Part shown: positions 1 to 9,526 of the stretch, piece after piece
Numbering within the stretch: the first letter of the stretch is position 1
How the letters are laid out: every line of letters begins with the position of its first letter
Assembly (NCBI GenBank): GCA_003281225.1
Contig: QCCP01000002.1
Span: 124,001 to 188,000 of the forward strand
Direction of reading: 5' to 3'
Source of the DNA: Prochlorococcus sp. AG-347-L20
Lineage (GTDB): Bacteria; Cyanobacteriota; Cyanobacteriia; PCC-6307; Cyanobiaceae
DNA length: 64,000 nucleotides
Made by a program: the position numbers and the translations under genes
Notes under the pieces: generated by a model
The model's input: the letters and a program-made list of their open reading frames with translations, nothing else
Database searches by the model: none
Told to the model about the DNA's origin: nothing

Positions 1-64
1 AGTTTTGCCTTAAATCTTTTAAATGCATTTTTACGTTTTCTTTCTTTTGCTTTATATCAGTCAT
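1..64 (-). CDS. Partial hypothetical protein, N-terminus only (runs off the left edge)
   Basis: Reading leftward from an ATG at 64-62, the frame stays open to the window edge and gives 21 residues beginning MTDIKQKKENVK, rich in lysine and charged residues. The rest of the gene lies outside the window. I do not recognise it. A spurious frame is possible because only 64 bases are visible, although the ATG and absence of stops favour a real start. Confidence 0.4.
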   Translation of the reverse strand, partial: MTDIKQKKENVKMHLKDLRQN

Positions 65-146
65 AGGGATAAAAATTTAATTTTGTTAAACTTAAAGTTA
101 CTATCATAATATTGAGATGCTTATTTAATAGAGAATAATTCAAAAT

Positions 147-584
147 TTAATTTTTTAAATTTTCTATTTCATAGATTTCTTCGCCACCATAACAAAAATT
201 TGTAGATAACATTTTTATTTCCATATTATTAATGCCGATTGTATTTTTATTTTTAATAATATAGTTTTTAGCAATTGCTTCACAATCTAATTTATTTTTT
301 GCATGTTTAATAACTGGATAAAAATATGCCAATGCAGTAATTACAAATAAAAAGAGTATTATTGATTTTCTTTCATTTTTAATAAATTCTTTAGATGTTT
401 TTTTGGCTTTTAATATTTTTATTAGTAATTTATCTGGTAATCCTACTTGAACAAATAATAACTCTACCCACCATGGAAGATCCTTATCTTTCTTTTTCTT
501 TAAGTTTGCGGAAGTATTCATTTTCTTGGCTTCATAGTTTTGGTTTTTAAGCTCTTTAGCATTAGTTGTTTCTTTTTTATTCAT
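147..584 (-). CDS. Hypothetical single-pass membrane protein
   Basis: A 145-residue protein read from ATG at 584; a TTG three codons upstream (593) is an alternative start. The first 50 residues are hydrophilic and rich in Lys and Asn. One hydrophobic segment (about residues 73-93, ending in a Tyr-Phe-Tyr-Pro stretch) looks like a membrane span. It is followed by a tail of about 50 residues with two cysteines. I do not recognise the family and no function is proposed. It stands alone, convergent with nothing on its right. Confidence 0.7.
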   Translation of the reverse strand: MNKKETTNAKELKNQNYEAKKMNTSANLKKKKDKDLPWWVELLFVQVGLPDKLLIKILKAKKTSKEFIKNERKSIILFLFVITALAYFYPVIKHAKNKLDCEAIAKNYIIKNKNTIGINNMEIKMLSTNFCYGGEEIYEIENLKN

Positions 585-712
585 ATCATCCAATGATTTA
601 TTTGGAATATAGAGGTTTTATTTTGATTTGGGAACTATATTTTTATTTTATAAGTTTTAATTTAATTTATCTATGAATTTGAGTATTGTTAGTCTGTATT
701 TAGAAATTTTAA

Positions 713-982
713 ATGGCAAAAAAAAGAAGGAAGTTAAATAAAGATTTTGAGAGAAAAATATATTCATCAAAAAAAAATGTCGAATTAGTACTGGCAAAAA
801 TCTATGATATCGATGATGAAGACATACAAAAAGAATATATGAGCGCCTTTAACAAAGTAGTTTCCTTATATAATGAATTAAAAGAAGATTACGATCGACA
901 AGGATTTTCTGATAATTCTGAAGAACTTCTCACAAGGTATAAAAATGCTTTTAATCTTTTTGAATCAGAATTTGAAATTTAA
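713..982 (+). CDS. Hypothetical small charged protein
   Basis: An 89-residue protein starting MAKKRRKLNKDF, with a very basic N-terminus and an acidic, mostly helical-looking remainder rich in Asp, Glu, Tyr and Lys. There is no cysteine, signal peptide or membrane segment. It ends 14 bases from the convergent 68-residue gene on the other strand. The family is not recognised; the basic head could contact nucleic acid, but that is only an inference. Confidence 0.65.
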   Translation: MAKKRRKLNKDFERKIYSSKKNVELVLAKIYDIDDEDIQKEYMSAFNKVVSLYNELKEDYDRQGFSDNSEELLTRYKNAFNLFESEFEI

Positions 983-995
983 ATTCAATTTCTAA

Positions 996-1202
996 TTACC
1001 GTTTGTAAGGTTTTACAGGTATTTCAATTAGCTTTCCTTCTTGGAGATCAGATCTTTTCTCTTTTAAATTTTTGATACATAAAGATACCCTTTTCTCCTT
1101 TTCACAAAATCTTTTTATTTGGAAGTCAGTAAGTGATGATGATTCATTACTAAATGAAAAAAAGGCCAATAAAAAAATTGAAAATTTTAATACCAATTTC
1201 AT
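996..1202 (-). CDS. Small secreted or periplasmic hypothetical protein
   Basis: A 68-residue protein from ATG at 1202. Residues 1-23 form a signal-peptide-like segment (Lys near the start, then a Leu/Phe-rich core ending in serines). The mature part is basic, has two cysteines (in FCEKEK and SLCIKN) that could form a disulphide, and ends in a proline-containing basic tail. The family is not known to me. It sits 41 bases downstream of the DUF2103 gene on the same strand, so the two may be co-transcribed. Confidence 0.65.
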   Translation of the reverse strand: MKLVLKFSIFLLAFFSFSNESSSLTDFQIKRFCEKEKRVSLCIKNLKEKRSDLQEGKLIEIPVKPYKR

Positions 1203-1242
1203 TTATTCTCTCCTGACTATTATCTAATTTTCTTTAATTTAA

Positions 1243-1521
1243 TCACTTTCTATTATAAGTATCTATAATTTTTTTCAATTCATCTTTACTTAAGTCTGTT
1301 GAAATAAACACTTCTTGGGCTGTTTTACCTTTTCTTGCTATTGCTTTATATCCGTTTATAGTTTGCACTGATAATCTAATTATCAATTTAGAAGATCTTC
1401 CCCTAGATCTTGAAATAGTAGCTGGAGTTATTGTCTTGATATTAATATCCAGTGCTAACTTTTTGAGTATTGGAATTAGACCTTCTATATGTGTACTATG
1501 ATTTAAAACTAATCTTCCCAA
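1243..1521 (-). CDS. DUF2103 family predicted metal-binding protein
   Basis: A 92-residue protein beginning MGRLVLNHSTHIEGL, the opening I associate with the cyanobacterial DUF2103 family, described as predicted metal-binding. The start codon is TTG at 1521; it is preferred because the conserved sequence begins exactly there. The centre holds basic Arg/Ser-rich sequence (SRSRGRSSKL) and the C-terminus a helical DLSKDELKKIIDTY stretch. His8 and His11 are candidate metal ligands. The biochemical role is unknown. It is divergent from petN across a 115-base gap that must hold both promoters. Confidence 0.75.
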   Translation of the reverse strand: MGRLVLNHSTHIEGLIPILKKLALDINIKTITPATISRSRGRSSKLIIRLSVQTINGYKAIARKGKTAQEVFISTDLSKDELKKIIDTYNRK

Positions 1522-1636
1522 TTTAGATTTATTTTTATTCTATTGAGAAAATTTTGTTTCTGAGAAATTAACTTTAGCTTTGGAATGATTAAAAATTTTG
1601 AACTTCTGTTATATTTATATTAGCGATTTAAATTTA

Positions 1637-1738
1637 ATGATCTTTCAAATAGGTTGGGCAGCATTGGCTGCAATCTTTACTTTTTCAATTGCCATGGTTG
1701 TTTGGGGAAGAAATGGTGATGGTTCCATTGATATATGA
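1637..1738 (+). CDS. petN: PetN, cytochrome b6f complex subunit 8
   Basis: A 33-residue single-span protein, the expected size for PetN, a small subunit of the thylakoid cytochrome b6f complex that carries electrons between the photosystems. After [12 protein letters not shown] comes one hydrophobic helix, then the characteristic VVWGRNGDG end, here with a short SIDI tail. The ATG is at 1637 and the TGA at 1736-1738. The next frame starts inside its stop codon (ATGA, from 1735), so the two genes are probably translationally coupled. Confidence 0.93.
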
Positions 1739-1875
1739 TTTCATTTTTAACTTTTGAAGTCTATTTAAGTAAATTTCTTATCCTATCATCATTCGTTTTA
1801 CTCATATTCATAACATTTGGTGTAATTTATATATCCTATGTCTCTTGGAAAGATAAAAAGAGATTAAAAAAATAG
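1735..1875 (+). CDS. Small single-span membrane protein overlapping the petN stop
   Basis: A 46-residue frame starting at ATG 1735, sharing ATGA with the petN stop, and ending TAG at 1873-1875, three bases before the psb29 stop on the other strand. It has one long hydrophobic stretch (about residues 10-36, [20 protein letters not shown]) followed by a basic tail [10 protein letters not shown], a classic positive-inside single-pass layout. No family is recognised. The ATGA overlap suggests it is made with PetN, perhaps as a small thylakoid protein; that is inference. Confidence 0.65.
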
Positions 1876-1878
1876 ATA

Positions 1879-2487
1879 TTATTTGTGGTCTTTTTTCTTA
1901 TCCTTAATTCTGAGCTCTTCAATTAATTCTTTTGCTTGTTTCATTTTTGATATAGTGCTTTTATAAATTCCAATATCCTTTTCTGCTTTATTAGCAGATA
2001 AGTTTAATTTTTCAAAAATATCAGAAATCATCTTATTTGTCTTTGATTCATCTTTCTCTTTAAAATCTTGGGCGTTTGAAATTAATATATAAATCCCTAA
2101 GTTCAAAATCCTTGATGGATAAAGTTTAGAATTGCTTTTTTCTATTAATAATTTCAAAATATCTTTAGTTGTTTTATCCTTTAATTCCTTTTGAGAATTT
2201 TGAGATATTTCATTAATTTCCTTTGCTTCAAAATTTGTAGAACTGCATAACGATTCAAAAAGAAGGTCTAGATGTTTCTCAGGTTTGTATCCTTTCATTA
2301 ATTCTTTGAATGTTTCGGTAAGACCGATGCAAAAGAGATAATCTTGCGTAAAATCATTTTGATGGTTTAGAAGATTAAGTTCGACAAGCATTTCATCAAC
2401 TATTCTTTTATATAAACCAGGAATGACGTAAGGGAATTTTTCATGAAATAACTTTTTGCTATCTGAAACAGTCAATTTTTCTTTCAA
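1879..2487 (-). CDS. psb29: Thf1/Psb29, photosystem II biogenesis and thylakoid formation protein
   Basis: About 202 residues if read from TTG at 2487; an upstream TTG at 2532 would add 15 residues that do not look like the family. Thf1/Psb29 proteins start close to a TVSDSK motif followed by a helical domain (here LYKRIVDEMLVELNLLNHQ), which matches residues 5-45. The C-terminal half is a charged coiled coil with many lysines. The family is needed for normal photosystem II assembly or repair and interacts with FtsH proteases. Here ftsH and clpP are close neighbours. It is divergent from clpP. Confidence 0.85.
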   Translation of the reverse strand: MKEKLTVSDSKKLFHEKFPYVIPGLYKRIVDEMLVELNLLNHQNDFTQDYLFCIGLTETFKELMKGYKPEKHLDLLFESLCSSTNFEAKEINEISQNSQKELKDKTTKDILKLLIEKSNSKLYPSRILNLGIYILISNAQDFKEKDESKTNKMISDIFEKLNLSANKAEKDIGIYKSTISKMKQAKELIEELRIKDKKKDHK

Positions 2488-2567
2488 TTTTTTATATGTA
2501 AACCTTAATAAGGTTAGCGTATGTTGACTCAATATCGTTAATATCTAATAAACAGATAAATATTATT

Positions 2568-3149
2568 ATGATCCCTTTAGTATTAGAAGAATCTGGCGGT
2601 AGTGAAAGAGTCTTTGATATTTATTCGAGACTATTAAGAGAGAGAATAATCTTTTTGGGAGAACAAGTTACTAGTGAAACTGCTAATAGAATTGTTGCTC
2701 AATTATTGTTCCTCGAAGCAGAGGATCCAGATAAGGACATTTATATGTATATAAATTCACCAGGAGGATCCGTATACGATGGATTGGGTATCTTCGACAC
2801 AATGCAACATGTTAAGCCTGATATTCATACAGTATGTGTAGGCTTGGCAGCTAGTATGGGCGCATTTTTGCTTGCAGCAGGCACTAAAGGTAAAAGAAGT
2901 AGCCTTAGACATTCAAGAATAATGATTCATCAACCCCTTGGAGGTGCCCGAGGACAAGCAAGTGATATAAGGATTCAAGCAGATGAAATTTTGTTCTTAA
3001 AAGAGCGACTTAATACTGAATTGTCAGAGAGAACTGGAAAGGATTATGACACTATCAAAGAAGATACTGATAGAGATTTTTATATGTCCCCAAACGAAGC
3101 CGTTGAGTACGGTTTAATTGATCTTGTATTAAATAAGAAACCTATTTAA
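2568..3149 (+). CDS. clpP: ClpP, ATP-dependent Clp protease proteolytic subunit
   Basis: A 193-residue serine peptidase, the usual ClpP length. The catalytic triad is complete: Ser96 in GLAASMGA, His121 in MIHQPLGG and Asp170 in DRDFYMS. ClpP forms a double heptameric barrel fed by a Clp ATPase and degrades unfolded or tagged cytosolic proteins. Cyanobacteria carry several clpP paralogues; the intact triad says this is an active type and not the inactive ClpR. The gene ends two bases before the stop of ftsH on the opposite strand, so the tails meet with no room for a separate terminator. Confidence 0.96.
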   Translation: MIPLVLEESGGSERVFDIYSRLLRERIIFLGEQVTSETANRIVAQLLFLEAEDPDKDIYMYINSPGGSVYDGLGIFDTMQHVKPDIHTVCVGLAASMGAFLLAAGTKGKRSSLRHSRIMIHQPLGGARGQASDIRIQADEILFLKERLNTELSERTGKDYDTIKEDTDRDFYMSPNEAVEYGLIDLVLNKKPI

Positions 3150-3151
3150 GC

Positions 3152-5065
3152 CTAGCTTAATAATTGAGGTGTTCTTTCTTTCTCGGGGATTTTAGTAAAT
3201 TTGGAGAGAATACTTACGAATTCATCACCATCTAATGTTTCTTTTTCGATTAGTAGGTCAACTATCTTATCCATAGCTTCTCTATTTTTGCATACAATAT
3301 CGTAGGTTTCTTTGTAACATTCCTTGACCATTACTCTTACACTTTCATCTATTTGTTTAGAGATTGAATCAGAAACTTCACTTCTAGTCATTAAATCTCT
3401 ACCAACGAATACTTCTTGATTACCACTTTCTAAAGCTATTGGACCTAAATTACTCATTCCAAATCTAGTAACCATTTGGCGAGCCATTGAAGCAACTTGT
3501 TGGAAATCACCTCCCGCTCCTGTTGTAATCTCACCTTCTCCAAAAACTACATCTTCAGCAGCTCTTCCTCCTAAAGCACCCATTATCCTCGCTTTTAATT
3601 GCGCCCTGCTAACAAGGGTTTGTTCATCGTCTGGGGTAAACCAAGTTAATCCTTTAGCTTGACCTCTTGGAATGACGGTCACTTTTTGAACAGGATCATG
3701 GGCTTTAACAAGTGAACCTATTAGAGCATGGCCAACTTCATGATAAGCAATTAATCTCTTGCTTCTACCATCTGTTAATGGAGATCCCTCCATTCCTGCG
3801 ACAATCCTATCTACAGAGTCATCAATTTCTGAAATACTTATAGAGTCTTTTCTCCTTCTAGCTGTTAGTATAGCAGCCTCATTTAATAAATTTGCTAAAT
3901 CTGCTCCAGTAAATCCTGGTGTTCTTCTCGCGATGCTTTCAAGGGTTAAATCCTCTTGAAGTTTCTTATTTCTGGCATGAACTTCTAATATTGATAATCT
4001 GCCCTTGATATCAGGTGCATCTACAGTCACCTGTCTATCAAATCTGCCTGGTCTCATTAACGCTGAGTCTAGAACATCTGGCCTGTTTGTTGCAGCAATT
4101 ATTATTATGCCACTATTGCCTTCGAAACCATCCATTTCAGTAAGTAATTGATTGAGAGTTTGTTCTCTCTCATCATTACCTCCACCAATTCCAGCACCCC
4201 TTTGCCTTCCGACAGCATCGATTTCATCAATAAAAATTAAACAAGGACTATTCTCTTTAGCTCTTTTGAAAAGGTCTCTTACTCTACTAGCACCAACACC
4301 TACAAACATTTCAACAAATTCAGAACCTGATAATGAGAAAAATGGCACACCAGCTTCACCTGCAATTGCTTTAGCTAAAAGGGTTTTACCAGTACCAGGA
4401 GGTCCAACTAAAAGGACACCTTTTGGAATCCTTGCTCCTACAGAAGTAAATTTTTCTGGTTTTTTCAGAAAAGTGACAACTTCTTGCAAATCCTGTTTAG
4501 CTTCATTAACGCCTGCAACATCATCGAATACAACTCCTGTTTCAGCTTCCATTGCAAATCTTGCTTTTGTTTTTCCAAACTGCATTGCTTGACCAGGACC
4601 TCCAGGCATACCATTTGACCTCCTCGCTAACAAAATTAAACCTCCAATTAAGATTGCCGGGAAAAGTAAATTACCTAAAATTCCTAACGCAGGAGGAGCT
4701 GTTTTTACTGGATGAACATCAAAACTGATTCCCTCATTTTTTAAAATATTTATGAGTTCTGGTGTTAAGCCAGGAAGATCTACACGCAACCTTTGAACTT
4801 TATTGTCTAAATCCGAATCTATTGTCTCTATAACTGCATTTCTGCCTCCCTCAAAAATATCAACAGATGTCACCCTTCCTGAATTAATGTAATCTAAAAA
4901 TCTGCCGTAACTAACTCTTGCTACCGCTGAATTTCTTGGCGCAACAGTAGTCCCATTAGATTTAAGTGAATCAACACTACTTGAAGATAAAAATTGGTAG
5001 GAAAGTGCTATTACTAGAAGTATAGGTAAAGCCCATAAAATTAATGTTTTAAATTTCTGATTCAT
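3152..5065 (-). CDS. ftsH: FtsH, membrane-bound ATP-dependent zinc metalloprotease
   Basis: A 637-residue protein from ATG at 5065; a TTG at 5083 would add six residues. There are two membrane spans (about 8-26 and 131-147) flanking a lumenal or periplasmic domain. The AAA+ module has Walker A GPPGTGKT at 221-228, Walker B LIFIDEID at 276-283 and a second region of homology with NRPD. The zinc site HEVGH is at 442-446. In cyanobacteria such FtsH proteins remove damaged membrane proteins, notably the photosystem II D1 subunit. Its neighbour psb29 belongs to the same process. Confidence 0.96.
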   Translation of the reverse strand: MNQKFKTLILWALPILLVIALSYQFLSSSSVDSLKSNGTTVAPRNSAVARVSYGRFLDYINSGRVTSVDIFEGGRNAVIETIDSDLDNKVQRLRVDLPGLTPELINILKNEGISFDVHPVKTAPPALGILGNLLFPAILIGGLILLARRSNGMPGGPGQAMQFGKTKARFAMEAETGVVFDDVAGVNEAKQDLQEVVTFLKKPEKFTSVGARIPKGVLLVGPPGTGKTLLAKAIAGEAGVPFFSLSGSEFVEMFVGVGASRVRDLFKRAKENSPCLIFIDEIDAVGRQRGAGIGGGNDEREQTLNQLLTEMDGFEGNSGIIIIAATNRPDVLDSALMRPGRFDRQVTVDAPDIKGRLSILEVHARNKKLQEDLTLESIARRTPGFTGADLANLLNEAAILTARRRKDSISISEIDDSVDRIVAGMEGSPLTDGRSKRLIAYHEVGHALIGSLVKAHDPVQKVTVIPRGQAKGLTWFTPDDEQTLVSRAQLKARIMGALGGRAAEDVVFGEGEITTGAGGDFQQVASMARQMVTRFGMSNLGPIALESGNQEVFVGRDLMTRSEVSDSISKQIDESVRVMVKECYKETYDIVCKNREAMDKIVDLLIEKETLDGDEFVSILSKFTKIPEKERTPQLLS

Positions 5066-5172
5066 TAATTTGTAGAAAGTCAATTCTAGGATTCTAGAAT
5101 GAATCAGTGCATTTCGTTGATATTTTTTTTAACTTTATGCTTATACTACTCTTTAATGTTTCTAATTTACAT

Positions 5173-5382
5173 ATGAAATTTGAGATCAACGATAAGGTTA
5201 AGTTGATTGCGCCAGTCTCTTACTTGAAGACTTCAGATAATATGCCGATGTTAAGACCTCCTGATCTAGTCGCAATTGATGAAATAGGGGAAATCCTTTC
5301 AATTAAATCTCCAGATACTGTTGAAGTAAAGTTTAGAAGAGGTTCGTTCTTAATAGATATTGATAAGATTGAGAAAAACTAA
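5173..5382 (+). CDS. sipA: SipA-like regulator (DUF3148)
   Basis: A 69-residue protein from ATG at 5173; an upstream ATG at 5107 would add 22 hydrophobic residues that the family lacks, so the shorter form is preferred. The sequence fits a small SH3-like beta barrel: FEINDKVKLIAPVSYLKT, then MPMLRPPDLV and a KFRRGSFLID ending. These are the conserved blocks of DUF3148. Its Synechocystis/Synechococcus member SipA binds the histidine kinase NblS, linked to light and nutrient stress control. It is divergent from ftsH and convergent with the M16 gene, one base apart. Confidence 0.8.
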   Translation: MKFEINDKVKLIAPVSYLKTSDNMPMLRPPDLVAIDEIGEILSIKSPDTVEVKFRRGSFLIDIDKIEKN

Positions 5383-5397
5383 CTTAAAAGTTTTTCT
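5372..5397. terminator. Candidate bidirectional terminator at the sipA/M16 junction
   Basis: GAAAAACT (5373-5380) and AGTTTTTC (5389-5396) are perfect inverted repeats, extended by an A-T pair, with an 8-base loop. The hairpin covers the last codons of sipA and of the convergent M16 gene, whose stops are one base apart. The descending arm is itself U-rich in both directions. Its terminator function is inferred from position. Confidence 0.4.
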
Positions 5398-6601
5398 TCC
5401 AACTATTAGAAATTTCTAAACATATTTTTTTATTTCCAGAAATACTCAGAAAAGGTTTTGAAAAATACTTATTTGTTAATTTAAAAATGTCTAACGAAGA
5501 TATTTCCTCTATTTTTGTATTTAAATCGTTCTCAGAAATTGGTGAAATACCATAACTAACTAACTGTATCTTTCTCTGTAAAATTTCATCTAGTGATTGA
5601 TTTCCTAATAGAAAAGAACTTTTTAGTTTTTCTTTTGCTAAAAATATTTCAGCATCAGTCAACGGATTAAAAAGTAAATTTTTCCATAGTGTTGATAAAA
5701 GTTCAAATGCAAAAAGGGCTTGCTCATTAGATACGGATAAATAAATTAAAAATGGGGCATTTCCACTCCTGATAGGATAATAAACACCTAAATCGTAAGT
5801 AATACCATGTTTTTCTCTAAAAAGTTTAAATAAAGTAGCGCTCATTCCATAAGATAAATATGACTCCAAAACCTTAAGAGGAAAATATTCATTACTTCTT
5901 CGCGAGCAAGTTTGGTCCCCAATCATTATTATTGTTTGATTTGAATCATTATTAATATAATCAAATCTATTCATAGTATTTAAATTATGATTTAAAGCAT
6001 CTGATTTTTCTTGTAAGATTTTTTTTTCTAATGTTCCAAAATTTTCTCCATTTATTTCACGATTATTTGAAATTAAATACTTTTCTCTATTTTTAAAATT
6101 TTTAAACTCAAGCAAAATATCTTCATAAGTAATCTTTGAGACATCATTAGCATTGCCAATTGTGTTGAAAGCATAAGGATGATTTGAGTAAACAATTTTT
6201 CTCCATTTTTCAAAACAGATACTGAATGGATTCTCTTTATCTTTTTTAATGTGATCAATAGAAGATTTTTTTACTTTTTTAAATTCAGTTTCCGAGAGGA
6301 TTGGCTTATCAATTATTAAATCTAATAGAGGGAATAATTTGCTGAAATGTTCATTTATGGATTTAATACTTATTGAAATACCATCTTCAAATATTTCTTG
6401 ATTCAATTCTGCTCCATAAGACTCAATATACTCAGAGAGAGTGAAATTGTTAAAACCTTCACATCCTCTGGTAAGCAATGAACAAAGGATCTTGTTTATT
6501 CCTCTTTTGTCAGTACTATCCATATCACTCCCCCCTTTAATCCAAATTGAAGCAGTTGAAAAATTTCTTTTTTTGTTATTTAAAAAATATCTTTTTAACA
6601 T
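5384..6601 (-). CDS. M16 family peptidase-like subunit lacking the zinc site
   Basis: A 405-residue M16 (pitrilysin/processing-peptidase) homologue. The position that normally carries HxxEH reads DKRGINKILCSLL, so the metal site is absent. The family's second signature is present near residues 250-275: a FREKHGITYD stretch with the Arg and Tyr that position substrate. Paired M16B systems use such an inactive partner with an active subunit, as in mitochondrial processing peptidase. The active partner is directly upstream and overlaps it by 7 bases, so a heterodimer is likely. The substrate is unknown. Confidence 0.85.
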   Translation of the reverse strand: MLKRYFLNNKKRNFSTASIWIKGGSDMDSTDKRGINKILCSLLTRGCEGFNNFTLSEYIESYGAELNQEIFEDGISISIKSINEHFSKLFPLLDLIIDKPILSETEFKKVKKSSIDHIKKDKENPFSICFEKWRKIVYSNHPYAFNTIGNANDVSKITYEDILLEFKNFKNREKYLISNNREINGENFGTLEKKILQEKSDALNHNLNTMNRFDYINNDSNQTIIMIGDQTCSRRSNEYFPLKVLESYLSYGMSATLFKLFREKHGITYDLGVYYPIRSGNAPFLIYLSVSNEQALFAFELLSTLWKNLLFNPLTDAEIFLAKEKLKSSFLLGNQSLDEILQRKIQLVSYGISPISENDLNTKIEEISSLDIFKLTNKYFSKPFLSISGNKKICLEISNSWKKNF

Positions 6602-7845
6602 TTACCAGGGTATGCAACTAAAGTGAATTTGTCTCCACGGATATATTCTGTGATCTCTTTGAAGTTATCCAAGTCATTCCAATATTTTAAATGACTCTCT
6701 AAATTATTTATTGAAGATTTTCTCCCCCAAAGAAGTTCATTTCCAAAGAATGAAGAGAGTTGTGTAGATGTCTCTAAATTAAAGATATAATTACTTTTCA
6801 CAATATTTATTGCTTTTTTTATTTCATCCAAAGTCAAGGCTTTAATATTTGAGATCTCATCAATTGTTTTATTAATTTGTTTTTCTACTAAATTAACATC
6901 TTTGGGCTCACAACTCGCTTCCATTATAAATAATCCTCCTAATTCTCCAGCATTTACATCTACATATACCGATTCAACGAGATTACTATCTTCTTTTAAA
7001 ATTTTAACTAATCTGCTGTTTCTTCCAACAGAAAGTATTGATGCTAATATCTCAAGTCCAATAATATTTTTTTGATAATTTAGATTTGGGATAAACCAAG
7101 CCATAAATATTCTTGAAAACTCTAAATTATTAAAATTAACTGACTCTCTACCATTCCTGATTTTTAAAGAAGGCGTATTTTTTGGATTTATTAAATTTGG
7201 ACTTTTTTTTATGCCAGATAGATCACTTTTTTTAAAAATTTTATAAATTTCTTCAGAGAGATTCCCCGCTATTGCAATACAAATTTTTTCGGTAGTGTAA
7301 TGTTTGCTGTGGAATTTCACAAGGTCATTTATCTCCAAGTTTTTAATACTATGTTCAGTTCCGAGAATAGAATTGGCATAATTCGGACTTAACCAAACCC
7401 TTTTCAAAAAATAATTAAATAGTCTTTCTTCAGGCTGATCATTTTGTTGTTTTATTTCATCAATAACTACCCCTTTTTCTTTTATAAATTCATTAGGATT
7501 AAAATCTGGAGCAACGACAATATTTGTCAAAAGAGCAAGTGATTCTTTAAAGTTACTTGGTGGAACTAATACATGGTAATGTACATCATCATAACCAGTT
7601 GAAGCGTTACTTAATCCGCCTAGTGATTCAATTTTATGGTCAAACTCACCTGGCATTATTTTGTTAGATCCTTTAAAAATCATATGTTCTAGAAAATGAG
7701 CAGTACCGTTTTTATCAACATCCTCAAATGAAGAACCTGCTTTGCACCAAATATCAATGCTTATAAGCGGCAATTCTTTATTATCCACAAACACACATCT
7801 AGTTTTGCTTGAATGGGTGTAGTAATTAACATCTCCTACGTTCAT
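6595..7845 (-). CDS. M16 family zinc protease, active subunit
   Basis: A 416-residue insulinase/pitrilysin-family protease. The inverted zinc motif HFLEH lies near residues 48-52 (NGTAHFLEHMIFKGS) and a downstream Glu in an EKGVVIDEIKQ stretch is the expected third ligand region. It has the two-domain M16B size. It probably cleaves peptides, for example signal or transit-type fragments, though the substrate cannot be told from sequence. ATG at 7845; it overlaps the partner gene downstream by 7 bases. It is divergent from pcyA with only 41 bases between start codons. Confidence 0.9.
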   Translation of the reverse strand: MNVGDVNYYTHSSKTRCVFVDNKELPLISIDIWCKAGSSFEDVDKNGTAHFLEHMIFKGSNKIMPGEFDHKIESLGGLSNASTGYDDVHYHVLVPPSNFKESLALLTNIVVAPDFNPNEFIKEKGVVIDEIKQQNDQPEERLFNYFLKRVWLSPNYANSILGTEHSIKNLEINDLVKFHSKHYTTEKICIAIAGNLSEEIYKIFKKSDLSGIKKSPNLINPKNTPSLKIRNGRESVNFNNLEFSRIFMAWFIPNLNYQKNIIGLEILASILSVGRNSRLVKILKEDSNLVESVYVDVNAGELGGLFIMEASCEPKDVNLVEKQINKTIDEISNIKALTLDEIKKAINIVKSNYIFNLETSTQLSSFFGNELLWGRKSSINNLESHLKYWNDLDNFKEITEYIRGDKFTLVAYPGKC

Positions 7846-7862
7846 TTCAGTTCTCTCTTTAA

Positions 7863-8611
<749 letters not shown>

Positions 8612-8612
<1 letters not shown>

Positions 8613-9526
8613 TGAATTTAAAAATATTAAAAAATTTATTTATTTATTTTTTATTATTTACACCAATATCTCTTGGTGTTATTTCCTGTTCTGGAAATAA
8701 TAAATCTAGTTCAAAGTTTAAAGAGGAAATAACTTCAGATTTAATACCTCCTATTACAGCTGTTGCAGCACTTGGTCAACTTTCTCCTTCGGGAGAGATA
8801 AGACAATTGGCGGCTCCAATAAGTCAGTTTGGCTCTTCCCCCCGTATTGTCGAAATTTTTGTAAATGAAGGAGATTTCGTGAAAAAAGGCGACATCCTGG
8901 CAAACTTTGAAAATGGAGAAAAATTAATTGCTGATCTTGAAAGAAACGAAAATCTAATTAATACTATTAACGAAGAAATTACCCTAAAGAAAGATCAAAT
9001 TCAAAGGTATGAGCTAGCTTTGAGCAAAGATGTATATTCTTTTGTAGAGTTTTCACAGAGAAAAGATGAATTATTAAAATTGCAAAAACAGAAAATAAAC
9101 CTTATCGGAGATCAAAAAAACATCAAGATAGATCTATTTAATTCAAAACTAAGGAGTCCAATAGATGGTTTTATCCTTGGAATAAATAAGAGAGTTGGTG
9201 AAAGGCCTCAAAATGAAGGGATTTTGGATATTGGTTCAAGTCAAAAAATGGAAGCTTTGATAGAGGTTTATGAATCTGACATCGATAGGGTCTTTATCTC
9301 TCAGAATGTTGAATTGAGCAGTGAGAATGGAGGGTTCCAAAAAAATCTTAAGGGAAAGGTGATTAGGATTAGTCCTCAGGTAAAACAAAGAAAAGTTCTA
9401 TCGACTGATCCAACAGGGGATGCTGATTCACGAATTATCGAGGTACTAGTAAAACTAGATCAAGATTCTATAGATATTGTTCAAAACTATGCAGGAATGA
9501 AAGTGATTGCAAAATTTATTCCTTAA
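8612..9526 (+). CDS. devB: DevB-type membrane fusion protein of an ABC exporter
   Basis: A 304-residue HlyD/DevB-family periplasmic adaptor. The N-terminus is a lipoprotein-like signal: hydrophobic residues 9-25 then VISC with Cys26 as the lipidation site. Next come a biotinyl-lipoyl-like half (VNEGDFVKKGDILANFENG), a coiled coil around 100-160, the second half (RSPIDGFILGINKRVGE) and a beta-barrel region. With DevC and DevA it forms the inner-membrane part of an efflux system; in Anabaena the homologue exports heterocyst glycolipids, which cannot be the job here. Start and stop codons overlap by one base with both neighbours. Confidence 0.88.

Noticed and set aside
4152-4592. Long reading frame antisense to ftsH
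   Set aside because: Antisense shadow of a strongly conserved AAA+ domain; no start context and low-complexity product.
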